From Areca catechu (Eukaryota > Streptophyta > Magnoliopsida > Arecales > Arecaceae): 64,000 bases of DNA. Below are positions 54,920 to 64,000 of this stretch, one piece after another. How positions within the stretch are numbered: the stretch's first letter is position 1; every line of letters begins with the position of its first letter. The position numbers and the translations under genes are program-made. The stretch is from contig JAHSVC010000065.1 in the NCBI GenBank assembly GCA_021397845.1, forward strand, positions 62,001 to 126,000. The letters run 5' to 3'. Under the pieces are notes generated by a model, which saw nothing but the letters and a program-made list of their open reading frames with translations, did not search any database and had not been told where the DNA came from.

Positions 54920-56080
54920 ATGGTAAGCAAGGATCATACTGATTTACCAAAGGAATGGAGGTATGTAACTTCACATCCCAAAGATTTAATTATTGGTGAT
55001 CCTTCTCATGGTGTTAGGACTAGGTATGCACATAAAGATGCACATAACTACCTAGTCTTTGTCTCATACATTGAACCATATAGTTTAGAAGAGGCTGAAA
55101 CTGATCATAACTGGATGATGACCATGCATGATGAATTAAACCAGTTTGAAAGGAATAATGTTTAGATACTAGTTAGTAGACCTACAGACCATCCAATTAT
55201 AGGAACCAAATGGGTCTATAGGAACAAACTAGATGAGAATGATAGGTTATAAGGAATAAAACAAGATTGGTAGCAAAAGATACAATTAAGAAGAGGGCAT
55301 TGATTTTGATGAAATTTATGCTCCGGTAGCAAGACTTGAGGTTATTAGATTACTTCTTGCATTTGCTTGCTATATGAACTTTAAAACTTTTTTAAATGGA
55401 TTTATTTCTGAACAAGTTTTTGTAGACCAGCCACCAGGTTTTGAAAATCATGCTTTTCCAAATCATGTGTTTAAATTGAATAAGGCTTTATATGGTTTGA
55501 AACAAGCATCTTGGGTATGATAGATTGAGCAAATTTTTATTGAAAATGATTTCAAAGAGGAAATGTTGATAAAACTCTTTTATTAAAAACAAAGGAAATG
55601 ATATGTTAGTTATACAAATTTACGTTGATGATATTATATTTGGTGCAACTAATGAAAATCTTTGTGAAGAATTTGCTGAGTTAATGCATGACGAGTTTAA
55701 AATGAGTCTTATGGGTGAACTCAACTACTTTCTTGATTACAAGTCAACAATAGAAGGAAGGAATCTTTATAAGCCATGCCAAGTACATCAAAGAATTAAT
55801 CAAGAAATTTGGCATGGAAACAAGCAAAGAGGCTAGCACACCCATGAGTCCTACCTGCAGGCTAGACAAAGATGAAAATGAATCCAACATTGACCAAAAG
55901 CTATATAGAGGTATGATCAGATCCCTTTTATATTTGACAGGCAATAGACCTGATATCTTGTACATTATATGTGTTTGCGCTAGATTTCAATGCAATCCTA
56001 AAGAAACACATATGCTTGCTGTTAAAAGAATCATTAAATACTTAGAAGATACAAGTAACTTAGGTCTTTGATATTCTAAA
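54920..56080 (+). pseudogene. Reverse transcriptase (SIRE-type)
   Basis: RT starts around DHNWMMTMHDELNQFERNNV (55098). It is broken by TAG/TAA codons and shifts between 55163 and 55590, where GTKWVYRNKLDEND, LNKALYGLKQA and similar blocks can still be read. The catalytic IYVDDIIFGATNENL (55615) and MSLMGELNYFL follow, then the C-terminal SKEASTPMSPTCRLDKDE and GNRPDILYIICVCARFQ. Confidence 0.88.
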
Positions 56081-56575
56081 GAATCATCTTTGAATTTAAT
56101 TGGTTTTTCTGATGCTGACTATGCTGGTTGTAAAATTGATAGAAAGAGCACTAGCGGCACATGTCAATTTCTAGGATTGAATTTAATTTCATGGCACTGT
56201 AAGAAGTAAAACTCCGTAGCACTGTCCACTGCTGAGGCAGAGTACGTTGCTGCTGGTAGTTGTTGTGCTCAAGTATTATGGATTAAACAACAACTAGAAG
56301 ACTTTGGTGTTACACAATCTAAAACTCAAATCAAATATGATAACACAAGTACCATTAATTTGACAAAAAATCCTATTCAGCATTCACGAACTAAGCATAT
56401 TGAAATTATGCACCATTTTATAAGAGAACATGTACTGAATAATGATATTGTACTTGAATACGTGCCAACTAAAAACAACTTGCTGATATCTTTACCAAAC
56501 CATTGAATTTTGATAGATTTGCAATGATTAGAAGTGAACTAGGATTATGTGACCCTCTCTAGAAACACTTCCATA
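56060..56575 (+). pseudogene. RNase H (SIRE-type)
   Basis: Readable as GFSDADYAGCKIDRKSTSGT (56105), SWHCKK followed by TAA where a Gln is usual, STAEAEYVAAGSCCAQVLWI (56230) and KHIEIMHHFIREHV. It ends near MIRSELGLCDPL (56525-56560). One TGA just before the domain and the internal TAA inactivate it. Confidence 0.87.
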
Positions 56576-56858
56576 ATCTTAAGGACAAATTATCTAGGTA
56601 ATCTCCTATTCAAAATTTTTGTTAAGAAATCCTTGATTGAAAGTCCAAAAATCATTTTTGTGCTCCTTCTGCTCAGCCGACTTGAGTAGATGAACTGTTG
56701 GTCGAGCCAGCTCGGATGTCGAGCCGTCTCTTTTTAGTTCAGCTGTAGGGTTTATCTTTCCCATTTCTATTCCTAAACCTTACTCTATTTCCCTCCAAGA
56801 AACCTTCCAAATACTTCTATCTACCAAAATTGCTTCGGAATTCAAGTGTATTTGTACA

Positions 56859-58700
56859 ATGGCTCCAAAGAAGGCAGTTAGGAAAAATCAAGACGAGATA
56901 GTGAAGCTGCTCCGCAAGAAAGAAGGACAAAGTTCCGAGAAGATAGTGCTTCCCGAAATCCACCACAGTTTGATGAAGAACCAAGTCCAGTTTCACCAGG
57001 CCATCTGATTTCTTTAGGTATGAGATCTATTACTACTGCCAGACAGATTTTATTTGAGTACCTAAAAGAAATTGGTTTTGTTATTGGAGATTTCATCAAA
57101 AACCAGGGTTGGAGAAACATGTGCTCCATGGATATCAAACCTACCCTAATTTGGTTAGAAGTTTCTATGAAAATTTAAGATTTGGTGAGAATTTTATTGA
57201 ATCATCAGTGAAAGGGAGAAGAATTGTTATTTCTCAAGAAATCCTTGGTATTCTTTAGAAATGCCATTTGAGGGCACTGAGTACTTGGTACTGAAAGATA
57301 GAACTAAAGCTTTACAAACTGTATTGGAGAGAACTGAAGTTGATGAAATCGGAATTCTCAAGGCCAGTATGTTATCCATTGAAATGAGAATTCTTCACAG
57401 TTTTATCAGCAGGATCTTTCCACCCAGGACAGACCGCTTCGATTGGGTAAGTGAATGTGATCTGTGCTTCATCGAGCTGCTAATTAATGGGGACAAGATT
57501 AACCTGCCTGCTATCATGATTAGTCAGATGAAGGAGGCAGTGAGAAAGGTTAAGGCATGTCTGCCTTACAGAATTGTTCTAACACTCTTCTTTCAAAATT
57601 CCATCATTGACTTGACAAGTGAAGATAGCAAGACTCTCCTTCATACCAATACTTATACTACCAAAACCCTTCAAAGGATGGTTACTTATTGTCTGAAGGA
57701 ACTTGGAGAAAGAAGACTGATGCTCTATAATAATTGGGAACTAAGGAAGAACAAGAGCAAGCTGAAATAGAGACTAGTGAAGGTACTTCAATGCAAATTC
57801 CAAAGTCATAGCCATAGCTAGGATCTCCCGTCCAGGTAGACTTTGATGCTTCATTTCTAGATGTTTCAGTGCCAGATATACCTGATATGCCACATAGTAC
57901 ACCTATCTACACTCAGGCCACTACAGATATTCCTATTCATAGTTCTGGTATTCTTGCTCCTATTGTAGATACAGCATTGTTACAAGAATTCATTGCACAG
58001 CAAATAGGAAATTTAACTGAAACTCTCAATTCCTTAATGTCTACTATGTTTGGCGAATTTCGCTAGTCAGTTGATGATAGACTAAATCAGTTTTGGGGAC
58101 AAATAGAGAATCTGAAGAGTAGAATTGATAACTTTGAAACCTCCAAGACTACAGCTTCTGCAACTGAGACAGATCTATAATCAATTCTTCAATTAATTAC
58201 TTCAAGTTCTAAAAGATCGAGAAATCTGTTACACAGGTACTTGAAGCATATAGGGTTGGGATGGATAACTTGAGAATCAAAGTAGGATCAGTGGAAGAAG
58301 GCAGGAGAATGGACGAAGATTATACAAAAGGTATGGGAATTATTAGAAGTGAATTTGGAACACTAAGAGGTTCGACTGAAGTCTTTGCAACTGCCCAAGC
58401 AACTGAATTGATTGAATTACATAAAAGTATAAAAAAGGTGATGAAGAAGTGGATATAGTTCAGGTCAAGCTGAATCAACTTTCGATTCGAGTCATTGCTG
58501 CACTTAGTGTTCCATCCTCTAGACCTTTTGCTGGTCAATCTATTCATCCAAGACACCTGCTCCACACTTTAGGGCACAGGGATCCCATCCTACTCCATAA
58601 TCACATGTCTTAGATTTTGACCCTATTAGTTCTATGCCTGAGGGCATCCAAATTCCTAATCGCTCTTCGAAACCTAGTGTTGACTTAGATAGTGACTAAA
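56859..58700 (+). pseudogene. Extra 3' ORF of the SIRE-type element
   Basis: Starts MAPKKAVRKNQDEIVKLLRK at 56859 and breaks at a TGA near 57006. It continues in other frames: ISLGMRSITTARQILFEYLK, ESSVKGRRIVISQEILGIL. The long block at 57261-57770 (RILHSFISRIFPPRTDRFDW, CDLCFIELLINGDKINLPAI) resembles the 'putative plant transposon protein' domain. The tail (57869-58450) is rich in coiled-coil-like and low-complexity sequence. SIRE elements carry an additional ORF here, sometimes called env-like; I see no clear signal peptide or membrane anchor in this copy. Confidence 0.72.
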
Positions 58701-59383
58701 TGTATTTTTGTTTATTTTGTACTTTGTATTGAACATCTTGAAATGCAATGACAGAACACATTTTGTCTCTTAAAATGAATTGTTCTATCTCTTTATGCAA
58801 TGAAAATTTATGTTCAATTGTTCATACAATGACTGATTTTTAATTACAATTTCAAGATAAATATGAGAAAGTGAAATTATCTCAAACAATTTTAAACACT
58901 TTCTCATTCTATTTTAAAATTTGAGCTTCTCTCTAACTTCACCTTTTTGATTGATTGACAAAAAGGGGAGAAATTTATGAAGATAATGCATGAAAAGTAA
59001 AAGGATAAGATATGTTTGTATGTTTGATCTGATACATAAAGCTATGATAAATAATACATATGAAAGTTTTATGCAAGCTCTGATTTACAAATTTTAAACT
59101 CTGATACAATGTTTTATACTTTAACATCTGATAGCTCTGATGCTTAAAGTTTTGTTAGAAACTTTTGAGCCTTGAAATATGAAATTGCATGAAAAGTATG
59201 TCAAAACATGGAGTATCTTATTGAGGGAGAGATTACCTCTCTTTGCCCTAATCTCCTTCCATAGTTTGGCACTAATTAAAGTCAATTTGTTTTACTTGTT
59301 CATATATTCTTGCAAATACAGTTATACAAGTAATTGTAAAGTTTTAACTTGCTTTTTCATGCCCAGTGTTTTGTCATCATCAA
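58701..59383 (+). other. SIRE-type 3' non-coding region
   Basis: AT-rich stretch between the extra ORF and the polypurine tract, with repeated CTGATAC / TTTTAAACTCTGAT phrases (59030-59140). No gene. Confidence 0.6.
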
Positions 59384-59394
59384 AAAGGGAAGAT
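59384..59394 (+). other. Polypurine tract of the SIRE-type element
   Basis: CAAAAAGGGAAGAT directly before TGTTGATCCC, the usual SIRE arrangement. Confidence 0.85.
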
Positions 59395-61076
59395 TGTTGA
59401 TCCCATAAGTGATTTTGATGATAACCAAACATTGGAGCATATACATTTATTTAACACCCTTCAAGTGTTTTACAAGTTTTTGTAGGATGAGTTAATTGTT
59501 CAAATTTCAATTCCTACACCTTTGTTTCTTGTTTGAGTTGTGTTGTAACTAGTTTTTGTAAAGAAGAACCCAATGAAAAAGCTAAGAAAAAATCATGTAA
59601 AAATGGTTACTTCTGTGTGTATGTGCCTTTGAATTATTTTTGAGTTGGTATGTTTGAAAACATAAGAGTGTTGGTAAGAGTTTCATTGAGTTCAAATGCA
59701 AAAATCCTGAAGAAGATACTCGAGCCGACCAAATACATTGAAGAGCCGACTCCATCTCATGGCATGCAGTAAGAATTCTGGTACACAGCAATCCAAGCTG
59801 ACTCAAGGAAATTGAGCCGACTCCAGTGAATCCGAGTCGACTAGAATCAGTTCAAGTCGACTCCTCCAGAGCCCGATTTTTGAAGATTTCTGAGAACAGC
59901 CAGGTGAGCCGACTCGAACCAAAAAGAGCCGACTCAGCTAAACCTAATTTCAAAGACCTGAGAAAGCGAGCTGACCTAAACTGCAACGAGCCGACTCTTC
60001 CAGAGTGATGTTTTCAGAACCTGAGAAGAAGAGTCGACCCAAGATCAAAAGAGCTGACTCCTCGAGTTCAAGTTTTTCAAAGATACAAGTTCAAGCCGAC
60101 CCGAGCTACAAAGAGTCGACTCGTCCAAAGTGAAGTTTTGCACTCTGAGACAGAGCTGACTGCAATGAAGTTTTGTGACTCGACCCATCGACTCGAAGGA
60201 TCTGAGCCGACTCGAAGAAATCCGAGCAACTAGAACATCGCTTTCAGGCATTCAATGGCTAGTTCCATAATTCATTTTTGAATGCCAAAAGGTGCTCCAA
60301 CGGTCACAAATTACTTCCCAACGATCTACAACAGCTAGAATTGCCTTGGGATGATAGAAGACTTTATATTTGAAGGATTTGAACTTCCTTGAAGCAATTA
60401 AGAGAGAGTTCTTCAAAGAAAAGAGAGCTTCATTGAATATCCTACCTACCAACAGCAAAAGAGCATAAGAGCATTCAAGTCAGCCTTCAAGTCTTCACCA
60501 ACTCCTATTTGAAGCTTGAAGCAATTTGGGAAGAAGCCACTGAAGTAATTAAAGCTCATTCAAGTGCATTCAAGTGGACTTCCAATAAGCTGCACCGGCA
60601 ACTATCTGACAAATTGAGTTTGTCATTTTTTTTGTATTTATTTCAATTCAATTTTTGAATTATTAGGTTATTGGTGAGCCCGGTTCAAAAGCCAAATAGA
60701 TTCTTGGGAGCCTTGATAAAAACCAAGTATTGGGTTCTTGGTGATCCTGGTAAAACCAAGTTAGGTTCTTGGCGATCCTGTGAAAACCAAGTTGGGTTTC
60801 TTTGGTGAGCCTGTTTAAAACTAAAGGATGTTGGATTTTCTTTGGTGATCTCGTTAAAACCAAAGTCCTACTGTATTCGGGTATGAATATAGTGGAAATC
60901 CCAAGTGGTATCTTGGATAGTGGACGTAGGAGCTGGGTTGCTCCGAACCACTAAAAGCAATTTATTACTCTATCACATCACCTACCACTTACAAGGAATT
61001 TTTTAATTGCACAATATCTTGCTTTTATTTTTTAATTCCCAATTCACCCCCCTCTTGGGTAGCCACCTGGGCAACA
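59395..61076 (+). repeat. 3' LTR of the SIRE-type element
   Basis: Starts TGTTGATCCCATAAGTGATT and ends CACCTGGGCAACA. It matches the 5' LTR throughout, with a deletion relative to 51300-51500 (about 65-70 bp) and scattered substitutions. GAGCCGACTC words are at 59715-60230. Confidence 0.93.
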
Positions 61077-61081
61077 CATGT

Positions 61082-61290
61082 GAAAATCCAGTTTTGAGTT
61101 TGGACAAGCTGACGGACCAACACTTATAGAAAAATTTCTAAGTGTCAGGGTTCGGACTGAGCTACTATCCAGCAGCCACTTCGAAAGGTTCACGGTCCTA
61201 TCAAGCCAATCGTCGACACTTAAATTTTTGAAGGAAAAAGCTTACAGTCCTCTCAAGCCGACTGTCAATACTTAGAAATATTTCAAAAAG
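61082..61290 (+). repeat. Retand spacer repeats resumed after the SIRE insertion
   Basis: GTGAAAATCCAGTTTTGAG continues the sequence interrupted at 49874. GGACAAGCTGACGGACCAACA and GTTCGGACTGAGCTACTATCC match the ~118-bp unit of the first element (36800-37125), but only about one and a half copies are present. Confidence 0.8.
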
Positions 61291-62137
61291 AAAGAGCTTC
61301 GCTTTGTATACACCAATATACATACACAAGAGATAACAAAAAGGTTCTTCTATTATATCAAAATTGACTCTTTACAAAAGAGGGTCAGACCTTTACAAAC
61401 ATCTTAGGTCTGACCCCCGAAGGTACAGCAGGGGTCTCGACTTCAGCCCCACTCGATATAGTTGGAGCTTCCCCTGGGATGTCCACCGTCCCTACATCAG
61501 CCTCAACTGGGGTGTCAGCCCTAACCTCAACTGGGGCGTCAGCCCTAATCTCTTCTGCACCACTTTCACCTGGGGTTCGGCCCCACCATCAGTTGGGTGT
61601 TCCTCTCCCTCGACTGGTTTGCTCAGCTGGGCTCCAGACAAGTCAAGTCCTGGGTAGATTCCAGCTACCTTCTTCAAGCAATCATCATAGCCCGCTGAGT
61701 AAAACTCTGATGCTGCTTTTTCAACTTCCTCAGTGAAGTCCGCGGAGGCCTTGTATGTTGCTATGGCATCATGAGTCTGTTCCATTACCAGCTTCTTGGC
61801 CTCACTTTGCTGCTGACGCCTTCTCAGCCTGGGCCCTCTTGTCGGCCTCGACGAATCGTTCCTCCTCCTTCAGTCGACGGACAAGGGAGTTGACTTTCAC
61901 CTTCTTCTTCTTTAGCCTAGCCTCTCGGTCGGTTAGTTGATTCTGGAGGTCCCTCGACGCCTCCTTCGATGACTCAGCTTCAGCCTGAGCAGCCGACAGC
62001 CTCACCTCCATGGCCGTCAGAGGTGCCTCTGCTGTTGCTTGGGCCGTCTCTAATTCCTGGATTTCCCTGGCTATGGTTTTGGCCGCAAAGAGTGACTGAC
62101 CTAAGCCGTCATCCATCAAAGAAATTCCATGGAGGAG

Positions 62138-62215
62138 CTGCAAGCAAGATACTCGGTTAATCTCGAACAAGACAAGTAAAAAGAAAGGCATAGGGGTGCA
62201 AAATAGATGTCTTAC
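62138..62215 (-). other. Predicted intron 2 of the reverse-strand gene (copy 2)
   Basis: Minus strand AAGG/GTAAGACATC ... TTGCTTGCAG/CTCCTCCA, 78 bp. Same position and near-equal length to 38036-38111 in the other element. Confidence 0.75.
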
Positions 62216-62748
62216 CCTTATGAGGTCGCAGTAGGAGTCCTTCACCACGTCGCTCAGGTTTCTTTGGATCGACAGCTCCCAGTCAGCATCTGTCATCGCC
62301 CCTCTGAGCAGACTCTGTACCCTCCTACCCTCCTCGCATTGTTTAGAGCATGCCAACACTGATGCGCCTCCCGATGGACTTCCTCGGTTCCCCCCCTTTG
62401 GCCACCTCTCCCTCGACCGTCTCCTTTCCTTTGTCTGCGAGGGAGACCGCCTCTATCGGTTCGATGGGTATTGGGGCTGAAGTTGCCACCATTCAGACAA
62501 CTTCGACTGTACCTGCTCCGGTCGGACGGTCGACTGCTCGACAGGAGTTGAAGACCTTGGCACCTTCCTTGCCAATACCTCCGTCAGGAGGGTGGCATCC
62601 TCGTCGGTGTCCACGTCCACAACGGGCTCGGGCTGTTCCTCCGACCATCTCTTTTTCTGCCTCTCGGCGGTCGGCTCCACTCCTTGGGCTGCCCTCTTTC
62701 TTACCGCCCGTTGGACCACCTTGGCCTTGTCAATCTTCATCCTTCTTC

Positions 62749-62835
62749 CTGTTCCAAAGAAAGATCAAGGTAAGCGAGAAGAAGGGAAGCAATGAAGTTA
62801 ATGAAATGAAGTACAAGAGAGAAGGTCGACCCCTG
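62749..62835 (-). other. Predicted intron 1 of the reverse-strand gene (copy 2), donor lost
   Basis: Minus strand CTAAG/CAGGGG at the donor, where copy 1 has CTTAG/GTAGGG, and TTTGGAACAG/GAAGAAGG at the acceptor. 87 bp against 89 bp in copy 1. Confidence 0.55.
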
Positions 62836-63663
62836 CTTAGAAATCTCTGGTGGCTGACCCCTGCTTGGTGAAGGACGTCTTCCCCGAGCAATTCATATGC
62901 CATGGTCAGACCGGCCCCCTCTATCTCGACGAAGCTGGCCTAGTCGACCATCAGAATCACCCTACCCTTGCAGAGCCTCGGCCTCGCTCTCTCCATAGCG
63001 GCTCGGAGCCCCAGGGATGAAGACTATCTATGAAGAAGAATTTGGCCTTCCACCCATGGATGGCCAACGGAAGGCACTTCAGGATCCTTCGGCCAGGGTG
63101 GGGACAAAACATCCACCACTCTTGACTCCTAAAATCCTTCTTCAAGAGAAAAAATTACCGAAAAGGGACAACTTAGGTTCGGTTTTGGCTCTATGACATA
63201 GTACTATGAAGCAGTAGATCGCCCGAATGCTATTCGGGATCAGCTATGCTGGGGTCACTTTATAGAAGTTAAAGACTTCTACGAAAAAAGGGTGCGAGGG
63301 AAACCTAAGGCCGGCCTTGATATGGCTTCGTACATTGGAAGGTTTTTTGGTCCTAAGGGATTGTTCGCTCTCTCCTCTTGGCCTGGAACAGAAAGATGTA
63401 AGGTCAAGGAAATGTTGTACACCGTCCTAAGGTTTTCAACCCATTCCCGGGTCATCATCGATTGGATTTCACTTGGACCTGGCTCCCTACATCTATGGAT
63501 CGGACCTTGACTATCGGACACCATTAATACGAAAGGAGAAGGATGGGGGGACTGAACTGAGGCCGGGTTCCTAGAAGACTGGAGATTGCGGAGAAGGGAG
63601 AAGCTCTCTTTCTCTCGTGGAGCGTAGTCGCAGCAAGTTCTTCCTGAGCGCCTCACCGCCCTC

Positions 63664-63670
63664 TTTTATA
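63664..63670 (-). promoter_or_regulatory. TATA box for the reverse-strand gene (copy 2)
   Basis: Minus strand ACCTATAAAAGAGGG, 209 bp upstream of the start codon at 63455. Equivalent to 39572-39578 in copy 1. The remaining sequence to 64000 is Retand 3' spacer; its polypurine tract and 3' LTR lie beyond the window. Confidence 0.65.
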
Positions 63671-64000
63671 GGTCTCTGGAGGGGGCTTTCCTTCACCCCG
63701 TGGGCATTGTAATCATCCCATCGGTGGACACGACTCTCCACGCCACAGAAGTTGAGGCGACCGGCTGATGGGAATTGGCAGGCGGCGATCCGCATGAAGG
63801 CCGGATCAACGGCAAAAAGATTACCCCGGGAATGGCATCGATCGCTCAGATGCTGCCACATTGCACGCCTAATCCCTGCATTCCACCCGTTGCGCAGGCC
63901 AACCTGGCCCTTCATCATGATGCCTCCTTTGTATTAACTGCAGCTCCTATGCCCCCAATGCAAGGTTGACACCTATCCCTGGCATCGATCGTGGGAGATT

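Larger units (their letters stand above)
49875..61076 (+). mobile_element. Ty1/copia SIRE/Maximus-type element nested in the Retand element
   Basis: 11.2 kb with two LTRs (1747 and 1682 bp) starting TGTTGACCCC / TGTTGATCCC. It has primer site TGGTATCAGAGC, gag, protease, integrase, RT, RNase H (copia order, integrase before RT), an extra 3' ORF and polypurine tract AAAAAGGGAAGAT. CATAT (49870-49874) and CATGT (61077-61081) flank it, a 5-bp duplication with one change. The outer element reads on across it (AACAGCTTCGAAACGATTC ... GTGAAAATCCAG). The large size and extra ORF point to SIRE/Maximus. All frames are broken. Confidence 0.93.
61492..63455 (-). pseudogene. Reverse-strand gene of the Retand-type element, copy 2 (coiled coil)
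   Basis: Minus strand: start codon at 63455 (MTREWVENLRTVYNISLTLH, compare MTWERVENLRVV of copy 1). Broken central domain sequence follows (near 63030-63230; EPKLSLFR-type and VGHPWVEGQ blocks). Intron 1 (62749-62835) has a damaged donor. The basic exon reads MKIDKAKVVQRAVRKRA with EPTAERQKKRW. Intron 2 is 62138-62215. The coiled-coil exon has LLHGISLMDDGLGQSLF, LTDREARLKKKKVKVNSLVR, YKASADFTEEVEK and GYDDCLKKV. Most conserved between copies: L-DREA-LK-KK, YKAS--FTEE and GY--CL-KV. The protein's role is unknown. Confidence 0.8.
43536..64000 (+). mobile_element. Second Ty3/gypsy Tat/Retand-type element, split by a SIRE insertion
   Basis: Holds an LTR remnant, primer site, gag, protease, RT, RNase H, second RNase H, integrase and ~46-bp array up to 49874. 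It then resumes at 61082 with spacer repeats and the reverse-strand gene and runs off the window before its 3' LTR. It is the same family as 33105-40883 but contains the gag-protease half missing there. The 5' LTR keeps only its last ~345 bp. Confidence 0.9.

Overview
This window is a repeat-dense stretch of a plant nuclear genome, built almost entirely from nested and rearranged LTR retrotransposons and CACTA DNA transposons. A monocot, perhaps a palm, is my guess from the overall style and the GC-rich gene fragment; the sequence does not prove it. I see no intact host gene. The only recognisable host coding sequence is one captured exon, the N-terminus of an LPA1-like P-loop NTPase gene, carried inside a CACTA transposon.

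Layout: 1-7988 is a decayed coding Ty3/gypsy chromovirus (Tekay/Del type) on the minus strand; its 3' LTR is cut by the window start. 9239-11239 is a solo LTR with a perfect ATTTT target duplication. 12595-33104 is a tandem array of a non-coding LTR family (five LTRs A-E), in which a ~2.5 kb forward internal region alternates with a ~345 bp inverted piece of the same internal region. The LTRs share their 5' edge motif, purine tract and sub-repeats with the Tekay element, so the family is probably its non-autonomous partner. The first internal region is interrupted at 16774-20856 by a CACTA element with TTA duplications and the LPA1 exon; the second internal region preserves the empty site. LTR-D holds a further ~1.26 kb insertion.

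33105-40883 is a 5'-truncated Ty3/gypsy Tat/Retand-type element. 40884-41720 is a reverse-strand Ty1/copia RT-RNase H relic, and 42292-42660 is one end of a second CACTA family. 43536-64000 is another Retand-type element, split by a SIRE/Maximus-type Ty1/copia element (49875-61076, duplication CATAT/CATGT).

The most interesting biology is (1) the Pack-type CACTA with promoter-side sequence, start codon and splice donor of LPA1, and (2) a reverse-strand gene in both Retand copies. That gene has a TATA box ~210 bp before the same start codon and two short introns at matching places, which suggests a real antisense transcription unit carried by the family. All retrotransposon reading frames seen here are broken by stops and frameshifts.
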